DNA of 64,000 nt from Candidatus Methanosuratincola subterraneus (GTDB lineage Archaea > Thermoproteota > Methanomethylicia > Methanomethylicales > Methanomethylicaceae): positions 124,001 through 188,000 of the forward strand of contig RXGA01000002.1 in assembly GCA_004028775.1 (NCBI GenBank), written 5' to 3'. This document shows, piece by piece, positions 1-7,729 of the stretch (within the stretch, counting starts at the first letter, position 1; each line of letters opens with the position of its first letter). The notes beneath the pieces are model-generated. The model was not told where the DNA came from. It searched no databases and worked only from the letters and a program-made list of their open reading frames with translations. The position numbers and the translations under genes are program-made.

Positions 1-150
1 GCGGAGCTCGAGGAGCCCCAAGTATACCCGATGCAAAGGGAATTGAGAGTCAACGTCACAGTCGAGGGCGACGAGGACCTCTTGGAGCTGCAGAGGAAGA
101 TCTCGAGGATAATCGAGGATGAGATGCGGAGGCACTACGGTGAGGGATGA
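1..150 (+). CDS. C-terminal fragment of an unidentified protein (5' end outside window)
   Basis: Frame 1 is open from the first base to a TGA at 148-150, giving 49 residues of a protein whose start lies to the left. The visible tail is acidic and probably helical (it ends IIEDEMRRHYGEG). Its stop overlaps the ATG of the next gene by 4 bases, the coupling typical of one operon, so it is probably another structural or assembly gene of the injection-system cluster. The family cannot be recognised from this fragment. Confidence 0.6.
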   Translation, partial: AELEEPQVYPMQRELRVNVTVEGDEDLLELQRKISRIIEDEMRRHYGEG

Positions 151-1154
151 GCATGTATATCAAGCTTGACGACATTGACCTGATAAAGCGCGTTGACGAG
201 GAGGGCGCCACCGTCGAGATAAGGAGCGTCCACGAGGTCCAGGTCTCGGCAAGGAGAAAGGTGGTCGAGCTCCCAGTGCCTGGATCTCAATCGAACATCT
301 TCCAAGACATGGGGAGGGATCCCCGGCGTGTGAGGCTAGAGGGGAGGCTGATTGGCAAGGCAGCCTTTGATACGCTGAAGACGATCAGGACCAAGTTCAA
401 CTCAGGCGATCTAATCCCGTTCTCCTCTGACATCTGGGCCATCGAGGACATCACAACGGTCATATTCGAGGGGTTCTCGGTGGGGGTCCACGACGGGATT
501 CCATTGGAGATCAGCTATACGATGCTTCTAAGGGAGGCGAAGCCGCCCCCAGAGGAAGGTGCAGGTGAGAAAGGTGCACCGAGCCAGAAGGGGGAAGCGG
601 AAAAGGAAGTAGAGGAGAAGACGAAGGAGATCACGAAGGAGAAAGAAGGCGGCAAGGAAGAGGGCAAAGGGGAGGAGAAGGGGGAGGGAAAGGAGGAGGG
701 AAAAGCGGAGAAGCCCAAGGAAAAGGAAGGGGCTCCGGAAGGGAAAGGAGAACTGGATAAGGGGGCCGCCGAAGGGACGCCGAAGGGTGAGGGGGAAGCA
801 GGAATAAAGAGCGAGAAAGAGGGCGGCAGGAAGGCTGATCAGGACAAGGAGGGAGCGATGAAAGGGGAGGGGGGCAAAGGGCCAGGAGAAAAAGAGGAGG
901 AAAAGGGACGGGGGAAGGAAAAGGAATCGGGCGAGACCAAGGATGAGGGAGGCGCCTCGGAGGGAGGAGGGCTGGATGAGGAAAAAGGAGCAGAGAAGTC
1001 CAGACCAGCGAAGAGTGAAGAGAAGTACGCTGAGGGCAAGGAAGGCGATGCCGCAGCTGCCGAGGATGGCGGGATCAAGGGCGGGCTCTTCGATCCAGTT
1101 TCCCAGGACGCCCCTAGAGAGGGACCGAAAAAAGCCTCTGAGAAGGGCAAGTAG
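147..1154 (+). CDS. Baseplate/tube-initiator-like protein with K/E/G-rich low-complexity tail
   Basis: This 335-residue protein has two parts. Residues 1-130 form a compact, beta-rich domain (motifs such as PGSQSNIFQDMG and RRVRLEGRLIG) resembling the N-terminal domain of tail proteins that sit between tube and hub in contractile tails (DNA-circularisation-N or LysM-baseplate type). Residues 131-335 are almost only Lys, Glu, Gly, Asp, Ser and Ala and look disordered. No LysM motif is visible in the tail, where such proteins often carry one. It is coupled upstream by a 4-base overlap and is followed 26 bases later by the hub gene. The domain match is by general resemblance and position, so the exact role is uncertain. 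Confidence 0.55.
   Translation: MSMYIKLDDIDLIKRVDEEGATVEIRSVHEVQVSARRKVVELPVPGSQSNIFQDMGRDPRRVRLEGRLIGKAAFDTLKTIRTKFNSGDLIPFSSDIWAIEDITTVIFEGFSVGVHDGIPLEISYTMLLREAKPPPEEGAGEKGAPSQKGEAEKEVEEKTKEITKEKEGGKEEGKGEEKGEGKEEGKAEKPKEKEGAPEGKGELDKGAAEGTPKGEGEAGIKSEKEGGRKADQDKEGAMKGEGGKGPGEKEEEKGRGKEKESGETKDEGGASEGGGLDEEKGAEKSRPAKSEEKYAEGKEGDAAAAEDGGIKGGLFDPVSQDAPREGPKKASEKGK
540..1150 (+). repeat. Low-complexity purine-rich tract encoding the K/E/G tail
   Basis: About 600 bases of the + strand consist mainly of A and G, with runs such as GGAGGAGAAGG. This opens long spurious reading frames on the opposite strand. It encodes the charged tail of the preceding protein. No exact tandem unit is visible, so it is compositional bias rather than a strict repeat. 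Confidence 0.7.
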
Positions 1155-1180
1155 GATGATCAACATATGGCGGGAGTTCG

Positions 1181-2143
1181 ATGAAGCACCCTGAATTCGA
1201 GTTGAGGATAGGGGACAAGGTGTTCAGCACGGGTGACGGCGTAAGCTTCATCATGTCAACCTGCGGGATGGGGCTCCCCGTGGACGGGATAACTGCGGTC
1301 ATAAGCAAGGAATCATCGTACAGATTCAAGCCCTTGGAAGAGGCGGAGCTCAAGCTCGGTTATGACGGGTCGTTGGAGAAGATCATGGTCGGGAATCTTG
1401 CAAGGGCAGAGGTGAGGCTCAATTCTGTGTTGATCTCGATCGACGGGATCGGTTCGAAGCTGCTCAGGAAGAGGTCAAACATGGTTTTCATGAGCCGCAC
1501 CTCAGGAGAGATCGTGGTTGCCCTCGCGCAAGAGGCTGGCGTTGACGTGGAGGAGTTCGAGAATGGGATCAATTACCCGTACTACGCCATCGATGATCGC
1601 TCGAACCTGCTCGAGCACATTGTCAGGCTGGGCAAGATTTGCGGCGCGGACGCCTTTTTTGACAAGGACGGGAAGCTCATATTCAGGAGGGCTGGAGGGG
1701 GAAAGGAGCACAGGCTCTCGTACGGGAAGGATCTCCTGGAGGTCTGGGCAATCAGGAAGGGGCCTCCATACGACGGTGTGGCGGTCTTCGGGGAGAGCCC
1801 TGTCGGCTCTAAGGGGGCAGATACCTACCACTGGGCTGCAAAAGAGGAGCTCAAGTTCACGAAGGGCGGTGAGAGGGCGCTGGCTATGGCAGAGGCGTCG
1901 CTCAAGAGCAGCGAAAGTGCGGAAAAGGCAGGAGAGGCTCTGCTCGAGGCATCGAAATACACTTTGATGCTTAACTTGAAGTCGGAGGGGAAGCCGGGCA
2001 TAAGGGTTGGGGACACCATAACACTCGAGGGCTTTGACGACCGTGAGATCGAGGGTTCGCATGAGGTCACGAGGGTTGAGCACAGCCTCAGCGTTTCAAG
2101 GGGCTTCACCAGCACTTTTACCTGCAGGAGGAAGTTGGAATGA
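1181..2143 (+). CDS. Phage late control D / gp27-like baseplate hub protein
   Basis: A 320-residue protein with the layout of gpD/gp27-type hubs: an N-terminal beta-barrel (residues 1-90), a central segment with the typical hub pattern (the SGEIVVALAQEAGVDVEEF region followed by GADAFFDKDGKLIFRR), and a C-terminal barrel ending in a DREIEGSHEVTRVEHS-like strand. Hubs of this family adapt the sixfold baseplate to the trimeric spike. The next gene, the spike, overlaps by 4 bases at 2140-2143, which fits this pairing. Size is usual for the family. Calling it a hub is well supported; the substrate of the system is unknown. Confidence 0.8.
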   Translation: MKHPEFELRIGDKVFSTGDGVSFIMSTCGMGLPVDGITAVISKESSYRFKPLEEAELKLGYDGSLEKIMVGNLARAEVRLNSVLISIDGIGSKLLRKRSNMVFMSRTSGEIVVALAQEAGVDVEEFENGINYPYYAIDDRSNLLEHIVRLGKICGADAFFDKDGKLIFRRAGGGKEHRLSYGKDLLEVWAIRKGPPYDGVAVFGESPVGSKGADTYHWAAKEELKFTKGGERALAMAEASLKSSESAEKAGEALLEASKYTLMLNLKSEGKPGIRVGDTITLEGFDDREIEGSHEVTRVEHSLSVSRGFTSTFTCRRKLE

Positions 2144-2907
2144 GCATAGTCAAGGCTATGAAAGACGTGGCAAGGAAGGAGATAAGCAAGCTCAGGACGC
2201 CTGAGCTGGGGATAGTCACATCCGTATTCCCTCATTCAAGTGAGGGGGACAAGGACAACTATGAGTGCAATGTCAGGCTAAAGAACAGCGAGCTGGAGCT
2301 CAGGGGGGTCCAGATCGCAACCGCTGCATACGGGCTGGTTGTGCCACCCTCGGTCGGCGATCTTGTGCTAATAGACTTCGTCGGGGGCGATGTGAACTTC
2401 CCGATAGTGATAGGGCGCATTTACAACGAAAAAGACCGCCCGCCCGTCAGCAAGACAGGGGAGCTAGTCTATGCTGCGCCCTTTGAGGAAGACAAGGAGT
2501 TGAGGAGAGTCTACATCCAGCTCCCAGGAGGCATGAAAGTATGCCTCAAGGACGCAGAGGTGACGGTGACCGCGGGTGCGACGAAGGTCACGATACAGAG
2601 GGGTGGGGACGTCACAATTGAGGCGAGCGGCGACGTCAAGGTCAAGTCCAAGCGCGATACGGCAATCGAGGCCGATGGGGACATCTCAATCTCCGCGTCA
2701 AACCTTAGGATAACCACCCAGAAAGATCTAAGCATATCATCAGGCAATAACGTCAATGTGGACGGCGGGAAAGATGTCAATGTCACAGCCGGAAACAACC
2801 TGAAAAACACTGCCTCGAACAACGCAGAGCTGAGTGCTGGAGTTCAGGCCAGTGTTGAGGGGGCGGCCACGGTCAAGATCAAGGGCGGCATCGTCAACAT
2901 AAACTGA
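2140..2907 (+). CDS. gpV/gp5-like spike (baseplate assembly protein V, VgrG-type)
   Basis: This 255-residue protein begins with a short helix, then an OB-fold (residues about 25-115, with GIVTSVFPH, VPPSVGDLVLIDF and PIVIGRIYN), and ends with a regular beta-helix-forming region (residues 140-255) of short repeats such as GGDVTIEASGDVKVKS and GNNVNVDGGKDVNVTAG. That is the classic layout of the trimeric puncturing spike of contractile systems. No lysozyme domain is inserted, unlike phage T4 gp5. It is coupled to the hub gene by a 4-base overlap. The spike tip is probably capped by the PAAR protein encoded at 7286-7681. Confidence 0.9.
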   Translation: MSIVKAMKDVARKEISKLRTPELGIVTSVFPHSSEGDKDNYECNVRLKNSELELRGVQIATAAYGLVVPPSVGDLVLIDFVGGDVNFPIVIGRIYNEKDRPPVSKTGELVYAAPFEEDKELRRVYIQLPGGMKVCLKDAEVTVTAGATKVTIQRGGDVTIEASGDVKVKSKRDTAIEADGDISISASNLRITTQKDLSISSGNNVNVDGGKDVNVTAGNNLKNTASNNAELSAGVQASVEGAATVKIKGGIVNIN

Positions 2908-2923
2908 TTGGGAGAGGGACGCT

Positions 2924-3343
2924 TTGAGCAATGAGAGATTGGGCAGGGATCTTAGGTTAAGGATAGACAGCACCGGTGCAGACTTGGCAGTTGACAAGTC
3001 TGGCGACCTGGCAACAGTCGAGGGTATTGACAACCTGGCTCAGGCCATAATCTGCAGGCTCTCGACAACAGTTGGGGAGATGGAGGACTTAGGGCACAGA
3101 GGCTACGGCTCGAGGCTCAGCGAGGTCTTGGGGCAGCCCAGGAACGAGAGGTCAATGAGCCTCATCCACAGGGCGGTGGCGTCGAGCCTTGCCGGGGAGA
3201 GGAGGATCCAGGAGCTGGTCTCGGTCACAGCAATCCCGGACAGGGACGACCCCGGGTTGGTCACAATAGAGATCACGGTTATTCCAGAATCAGGAGGGGG
3301 AACATTGAGCATAAGGTATCCGTTCCACTTGGAGGTGGCATAG
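2924..3343 (+). CDS. gp25/GPW-like baseplate wedge protein
   Basis: A 139-residue protein of the gp25-like family, which joins the sheath to the baseplate wedges. The conserved central pattern is visible: VEGIDNLAQAIICRLSTT, GEMEDLGHRGYGSRL, then a strand-rich C-terminus. The start is a TTG at 2924 preceded by GGGAGAGG about eight bases upstream. Length matches the family. It sits between spike and gpJ-like genes, the usual order in contractile clusters. Confidence 0.88.
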   Translation: MSNERLGRDLRLRIDSTGADLAVDKSGDLATVEGIDNLAQAIICRLSTTVGEMEDLGHRGYGSRLSEVLGQPRNERSMSLIHRAVASSLAGERRIQELVSVTAIPDRDDPGLVTIEITVIPESGGGTLSIRYPFHLEVA

Positions 3344-3344
3344 T

Positions 3345-4922
3345 ATGCCATTCAAGGCTAAGAGCTACGATCAGATAACAGAAGATGTCTTGGCACGCAT
3401 AACGGGCTTAGAGGCGTCCGAAGAATTCGAGTTCGAAGGAAGCAGGGGGGCTTATCGGCTTGCGAACGCCCCCGTCACTAAAATCATCAAAATCACGGGC
3501 ATGTCCAAGAGGAAAATGGCGGAGTTCTCCAGCGCGAAGGACTACAGGCTCTCAGGCAACTCAGTCGAGTGGATTGCAGGCGGGGCAAGACCGGACGAAG
3601 GAACCAAATTCACGGTAACATACAGGTATGCCAGGCCCGGCGGGCTTACTGACACCAGCGCTGGGAGCGTGCTCAGGACTCTAGTCGAGGGGATTAGCAG
3701 GGAGATCGAGTTCCTTTACGAGCAGCTCGATGCCGCATACCGGGCTGGTTTCCTAGAGACTGCAACAGGCGAGGCCCTGGAGATGACGGTCTCGCTCCTA
3801 GGGATTACGAGGAGGGCGCCGAGGCCTTCTTCAGGGAGGGTAACATTCGGGAGGACAAGCGAGCCAGAGAAGATCGAGGTGTCTGGGGAGGTCCATCTTT
3901 ACGACGGTTCGGAAAGCTACGAATTGAAGAACGCTCTGGTCAAGGAGATAACCAAAGTCGAGGGCATATCTGGCGGGCAGGCCACGGTCTTTACGACGTC
4001 TGACTACAGTTTGTCAGGAAGGAGGCTGGCATGGCTCCCAGGAGGGAGAAAGCCGGACCCCCGCACAGTCTTCAAGATCGACTATACGGCATTCCAGCAG
4101 ATAAAGATCCCAAAGAACACGAAGGTTTCCACATTCGCCACATCACCTGAAGATGCAAAGGTGTTCTTGACGACTGAAGAAGGGGTGCTGCAACCTGCCG
4201 AAGGGGGGAGATGGGAGTGTGACGTGCCGGTCGTCTGCACAGTCCCCGGAAAGAAGGGCAACGTCCCCGCAGGTGCAATAACAATAATGCCGCAGCCGGT
4301 TATCGGCGTAGAATATGTGATAAACAAGGGGGACATCTCCAACGGATCTGAGGCAGAGACAGATGAAGAGCTCAGGGAGAGGGCAAGGCATGCGCTGGAG
4401 TTCGCAGCCAAGGCTACGCCTTCATCGCTAGATTCCGCCCTGAAGTCGGTCAAGGGCGTCAACTCCATACTCATCGATGAGATGCCAGGAGGGGTCCCAG
4501 GCATAGTCAGGGTCGTTGTGGATGGTGGCGACGAGGCAGAGATAAGGAAGGTCATAGACGAGACCAGGGCTGCGGGCATAAAGGTGGAATTCCTGAGGCC
4601 CAAAGTAGTGCACATCGATGTTTCAATGACGGCCATAATTGAGGCGCCAACAGATCCTGGAAAGGTCATCAGGGACGTGGAGGCATCAGTCAGGGGCTAC
4701 ATATCATCTCTGAAGATCGCCGAGGACGTACTGTATTCCAAAATTATAGCATCGTGCCTGGCGGTGGACGGCGTCTGGGACGTGAGAGACCTTAAGCTTG
4801 CGGCATATAGGACAGGCGAGCCCCTGCTCAGCCGGGGCGAGAACATCAGGATCGAAACGGACGAGAGGGCAATCCCGAGGAATGTGAGCGTCACATTTGG
4901 GGTGCGTGAGAAGTATGAGTAG
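3345..4922 (+). CDS. gpJ-like baseplate wedge protein with duplicated beta module
   Basis: This 525-residue protein belongs to the baseplate J family (gp6-like), the main wedge component. Residues 100-160 and 255-525 carry the family core (SREIEFLYEQLDAAYRAGFLETATGEALE; GSEAETDEELRERARHALEF; PGGVPGIVRVVV; a final ASCLAVDGVWDVRDLKL-like segment). Unusually, a module of about 60 residues occurs twice, at 36-95 and 191-249, each with a DY-x-LSG core followed by W-x2-GG-x2-PD. Such modules are not part of the minimal gpJ fold. The ATG lies 2 bases after the gp25-like stop. Confidence 0.85.
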   Translation: MPFKAKSYDQITEDVLARITGLEASEEFEFEGSRGAYRLANAPVTKIIKITGMSKRKMAEFSSAKDYRLSGNSVEWIAGGARPDEGTKFTVTYRYARPGGLTDTSAGSVLRTLVEGISREIEFLYEQLDAAYRAGFLETATGEALEMTVSLLGITRRAPRPSSGRVTFGRTSEPEKIEVSGEVHLYDGSESYELKNALVKEITKVEGISGGQATVFTTSDYSLSGRRLAWLPGGRKPDPRTVFKIDYTAFQQIKIPKNTKVSTFATSPEDAKVFLTTEEGVLQPAEGGRWECDVPVVCTVPGKKGNVPAGAITIMPQPVIGVEYVINKGDISNGSEAETDEELRERARHALEFAAKATPSSLDSALKSVKGVNSILIDEMPGGVPGIVRVVVDGGDEAEIRKVIDETRAAGIKVEFLRPKVVHIDVSMTAIIEAPTDPGKVIRDVEASVRGYISSLKIAEDVLYSKIIASCLAVDGVWDVRDLKLAAYRTGEPLLSRGENIRIETDERAIPRNVSVTFGVREKYE

Positions 4923-5823
4923 AGCAGAAAAGATGTGCGACAGGCTCCCCAAGTTCTACAAGGGGTGGGATAGGGGCTCGCTTGTCTACGCTTTTATCTC
5001 CTCCTTCGCATCCCAGATCGACGACGCTGATGACCAGATAGCCGAAATAATGAGGTCGCACTGGGTGGACTCCGCCAGGGGACAAGACCTGGACCTCCTT
5101 GGTGCAGCCGTTGCATCAAAGAGAATGCAAGGGGAGGGCGACGAAAAGTACAGGTCGAGGATCCGCAGGGCAGTGAGCGACTACCGAGGGGGAGGCACAG
5201 TCAGGGCCATACTCGAATCAGTCATGGGTCTGATTGGAACTTCTACAGAAGGAGACGTCGAGATCGTGGAAAACCCGCTCCTTTCACTCTCAGAGGAGGT
5301 GAAGGTCATGGCAGGCGAGACCTGGACGATCAGCAGCAGGACCGTTGAGGACGTGGATCCGAGGATAAGCATCTCGATTGAGGAGGGCGGGGAGGTCAAG
5401 GACCCGACGCTGACAAACCTGAAGACAGGAGAGGTTGTGACCTTCAAAGGAACCTTGGTTGGCGGTCAGGAATTAGTGCTTTCAAAGGGCAGGTCGGAGC
5501 TCAACGGGGAGGATGTGACGGGCAGGGTCGAGATCAAGGGGTTCCCCAGGCTCCTAAGGGAGGGATCCGTATGGAAGTACAGCGAGTCCCTGAGCGGGCT
5601 GCTTGGTGTCTTCGATTCTGCAAAGTTCGACGAGCACACGTTCACCAAGGGGATCCCGTATCTGACGATCAGGTTTGAATGGGAAGGGCATGCCCCAGCC
5701 TCTTTCGAGGTGAGGATAAGATCTGGGGCGCTGAAGAGGAGCGGCCTGGGGGTCGAGGACGTAGAGAGGTTTGTCTCGAAGATGAGGGCCGCTGGTGTGT
5801 CATCAAGAGTCAGGGTGATCTAA
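4915..5823 (+). CDS. gpI-like tail/baseplate wedge protein
   Basis: The N-terminal half (residues 1-110) matches P2 gpI-type tail proteins: a helical start (CDRLPKFYKGWDRGSLVYAF), SQIDDADDQIAEIMRSHWVDSARGQDLDLLG, then the RIRRAVSDYRGGGTVRAI segment. The C-terminal half is beta-rich and may be an elaboration facing fibres. ATG 4915 is preferred (302 residues, overlapping the gpJ stop by 8 bases); an in-frame ATG at 4897 would add six residues with no better binding site. In known systems gpI partners gpJ and anchors the fibres. Confidence 0.78.
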   Translation: MSRAEKMCDRLPKFYKGWDRGSLVYAFISSFASQIDDADDQIAEIMRSHWVDSARGQDLDLLGAAVASKRMQGEGDEKYRSRIRRAVSDYRGGGTVRAILESVMGLIGTSTEGDVEIVENPLLSLSEEVKVMAGETWTISSRTVEDVDPRISISIEEGGEVKDPTLTNLKTGEVVTFKGTLVGGQELVLSKGRSELNGEDVTGRVEIKGFPRLLREGSVWKYSESLSGLLGVFDSAKFDEHTFTKGIPYLTIRFEWEGHAPASFEVRIRSGALKRSGLGVEDVERFVSKMRAAGVSSRVRVI

Positions 5824-5857
5824 CCTATGGTCAATGATCAAAAAGGAGTGTGGGTTT

Positions 5858-6520
5858 GTGGGTAAATTCAAGCCAATTCTGAGAAAGCCCGGTGAAGTGA
5901 TAAGGTCTGAGGACTGGAACAGGATGCAGGAGGAGATCCTCGGGGACATACAAGATCTTGAGGCGAGACTCCATAAGCTGAGGGAATACATTGACAGCAT
6001 GGAGCAGACAGAGACCCTTCTCAACATGGTCAGCCCTGTAGGTACCTCTTACGCGCTGAACGAGGTTGTGCCAGGGGAGAAGACGTCATACGACTCCCCC
6101 GTGGTCGGGCTGATCACGAGGCAATGGGTTGCTCAAAAGGGATCTGAAGGGGTGATCTGCAGGTTCGGAATCGCCGCAAAGTTCGAGTCAATGGACTACT
6201 GGTCAGGGGCAGAGAACGGGGACAGGAAGACGCTCGAGATAACATTCGAGTACATCGACGGCACGAGTGCGGTGGTCAATGGCCTTTACGTGCACGAGAG
6301 GTCCAAGCTCAGGCCGAAGGGGACCGATAACCCTTACATCGAATATCTGCTCTCCCCAAACGAGAATGTGTGGTACCGTTACAGGGCCAAGAACCCCTCC
6401 CCTGAGAAAGAAGTGCTCACAGTCACGTTCAGGAATACCAACCCGGAGTGCGCCCCCAGGATTGGCAATGTCATACACTATTCATCAAGGATCCGATCAG
6501 GGGCCATTCTGCAAGAGTGA
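5858..6520 (+). CDS. Probable tail-fibre/baseplate-attached protein
   Basis: A 220-residue protein with an N-terminal motif, KPGEVIRSEDWNRMQ, of the kind common at the base of tail-fibre proteins. A heptad-like helix follows (residues 27-55, IQDLEARLHKLREYIDSME), suggesting a coiled coil, and then a beta-rich C-terminal domain that may be the receptor-facing head. GTG 5858 is chosen because AAGGAG lies nine bases upstream; an ATG at 5834 would give 228 residues but has no good binding site. It follows the gpI-like gene by 34 bases. The fibre role is inferred from the motif and gene order. Confidence 0.55.
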   Translation: MGKFKPILRKPGEVIRSEDWNRMQEEILGDIQDLEARLHKLREYIDSMEQTETLLNMVSPVGTSYALNEVVPGEKTSYDSPVVGLITRQWVAQKGSEGVICRFGIAAKFESMDYWSGAENGDRKTLEITFEYIDGTSAVVNGLYVHERSKLRPKGTDNPYIEYLLSPNENVWYRYRAKNPSPEKEVLTVTFRNTNPECAPRIGNVIHYSSRIRSGAILQE

Positions 6521-6526
6521 CATGGA

Positions 6527-7219
6527 ATGCTGCAAGAGATCGAAGAACTTCTGATCGAGACCCTCCGCAAGAACCTCAAAGGGGTTCCAGGGGATCAGGT
6601 CGGCGCATTGGACCGCATCAAGGGCACGCCTTCGGTTGGGGTTTCCTGCGGGGGCTTCAAGTTCGGGGCTCAGCAGGCAGTAGACAGCGAGGGTTCCAAG
6701 ACGGCAGAGATCAGCGAAGTCCTCGAACTGAAAAGAGACGAAGCAAGGAAGAGGCTCAAGAACAAACCAGAGGGGGGCAGCCTGGAGGTCCAAGTACTCG
6801 AGCGAAAAGGACATGAGTCGGGAAAGGAGAGCTGGACAAAGATAGCAGAAGGGGAAGGCTATACAGTCGACTACAAGGCAGGGATAATCGAATTCAGGCA
6901 GCCAGTATGGAAAGCCATGATCTCTTACAGAACAAGGGCAGATGTGCTGAGGAGGGCGCTCAAGCTCATCTCCAAGTACTTCATCGACATCAGAGGGGGC
7001 GATAGCCAGAAGACGGATTCCCTCGCCGAGGAAGTTGTCAAGGTCCTGCTCGCCGAATCGGATGCCTTTGAAAGGCGAGGCATCGGAATCAGACCGTTGA
7101 AAGGGATACGGCTGGAGGACGGGTTGAGGATCGTCTGCATCGCGGAGAAGGAGATTTCAGTGGAGTTTGAGGTTGGCGTGATAGAGAGGATAGAGATTGG
7201 CAAGGGGAAGGTTGGTTGA
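6527..7219 (+). CDS. Unknown injection-system protein sharing the gpJ beta module
   Basis: A 230-residue protein not assignable to a named family. Residues 1-75 are helical and charged. Residues about 85-135 contain a stretch (GYTVDYKAGIIEFRQP followed by ISYRTRAD) that resembles the module duplicated in the gpJ-like protein. The C-terminus is helical then beta (ISVEFEVGVIERIEIG). It is the last + strand gene of the cluster, 6 bases after the fibre-like gene, so it is probably a structural or fibre-associated component. A T-rich run at 7222-7227, just past its stop, could end transcription. Confidence 0.5.
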   Translation: MLQEIEELLIETLRKNLKGVPGDQVGALDRIKGTPSVGVSCGGFKFGAQQAVDSEGSKTAEISEVLELKRDEARKRLKNKPEGGSLEVQVLERKGHESGKESWTKIAEGEGYTVDYKAGIIEFRQPVWKAMISYRTRADVLRRALKLISKYFIDIRGGDSQKTDSLAEEVVKVLLAESDAFERRGIGIRPLKGIRLEDGLRIVCIAEKEISVEFEVGVIERIEIGKGKVG

Positions 7220-7285
7220 ACTTTTTTAATATGTCTCAACCAATCCCCTTTTTAGTCGATGGTGCCCGCCCTTAAAATCAAACCG

Positions 7286-7681
7286 TCAGCCTATGAATAC
7301 ATTCCCCGTTGCCACAACAGTTCCGACCGGCATATCAACAGGATCGTTGCAAGTCAATGCGGGATCGCCCGCCCGGGCTGCCGGTTTGCCGTTTATGAAT
7401 ACGCTCTTGCTTCCATCGACGATCTGGGCCTTGTTCGAAGGAGGCTTCGCAAAGGTTCCTGGAGGCGGGGATATGTGGGGCGACGTATTGATAGCAACAC
7501 TGCCCACAGTCGCTGCAGGCAAACCCCCAATGAAAACATTCTTGCTGACCTGTTCTGCAATAGGACCAAGGAAAGGCAGGCTCACAAAAACAGGCACAGG
7601 GCCTCCGGGAGAAGGCATCATGACCATGTGGACGTCAGTAGCATTTACAAAATCGCCTAATTTTGCGGCAATAGAACCCAA
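7286..7681 (-). CDS. PAAR-domain spike-tip protein
   Basis: A 131-residue PAAR-type protein that caps and sharpens the spike of contractile systems and can carry effectors. Two PAAR repeats are visible: VFIGGLPAATVGS followed by SPHISPP, and VFINGKPAARAGDPALTC, plus the final GTVVATGNVFIG. The start is TTG 7681 with GGGGAG a few bases upstream. It is complete but has no C-terminal extension, so any cargo would be separate. It lies on the strand opposite the baseplate genes, immediately after them, and needs its own promoter. Confidence 0.88.
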   Translation of the reverse strand: MGSIAAKLGDFVNATDVHMVMMPSPGGPVPVFVSLPFLGPIAEQVSKNVFIGGLPAATVGSVAINTSPHISPPPGTFAKPPSNKAQIVDGSKSVFINGKPAARAGDPALTCNDPVDMPVGTVVATGNVFIG

Positions 7682-7729
7682 AGGACTCCCCTATACCATA
7701 TCATAAAAAAAGAAGGATATAAGAATTGG

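Noticed and set aside
528-1166. Long reading frames on the - strand (528-1166, 515-718, 839-1150) opposite the K/E/G tail
   Set aside because: They are mirror effects of the purine-rich tract, are Leu/Phe/Ser/Pro low-complexity, and have no start context. The + strand gene is in the operon frame.
1502-2083. 193-codon - strand frame opposite the hub gene
   Set aside because: Shadow of a real gene with codon bias mirrored; overlapped fully by the gpD-like hub.
1-7681. Cluster as a complete prophage
   Set aside because: No integrase, capsid, portal, terminase or att-like repeat is visible, though the left end is cut by the window.
7293-7706. + strand frame of 137 codons across the PAAR gene
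   Set aside because: The - strand frame has clear PAAR repeats; the + frame has no recognisable pattern.
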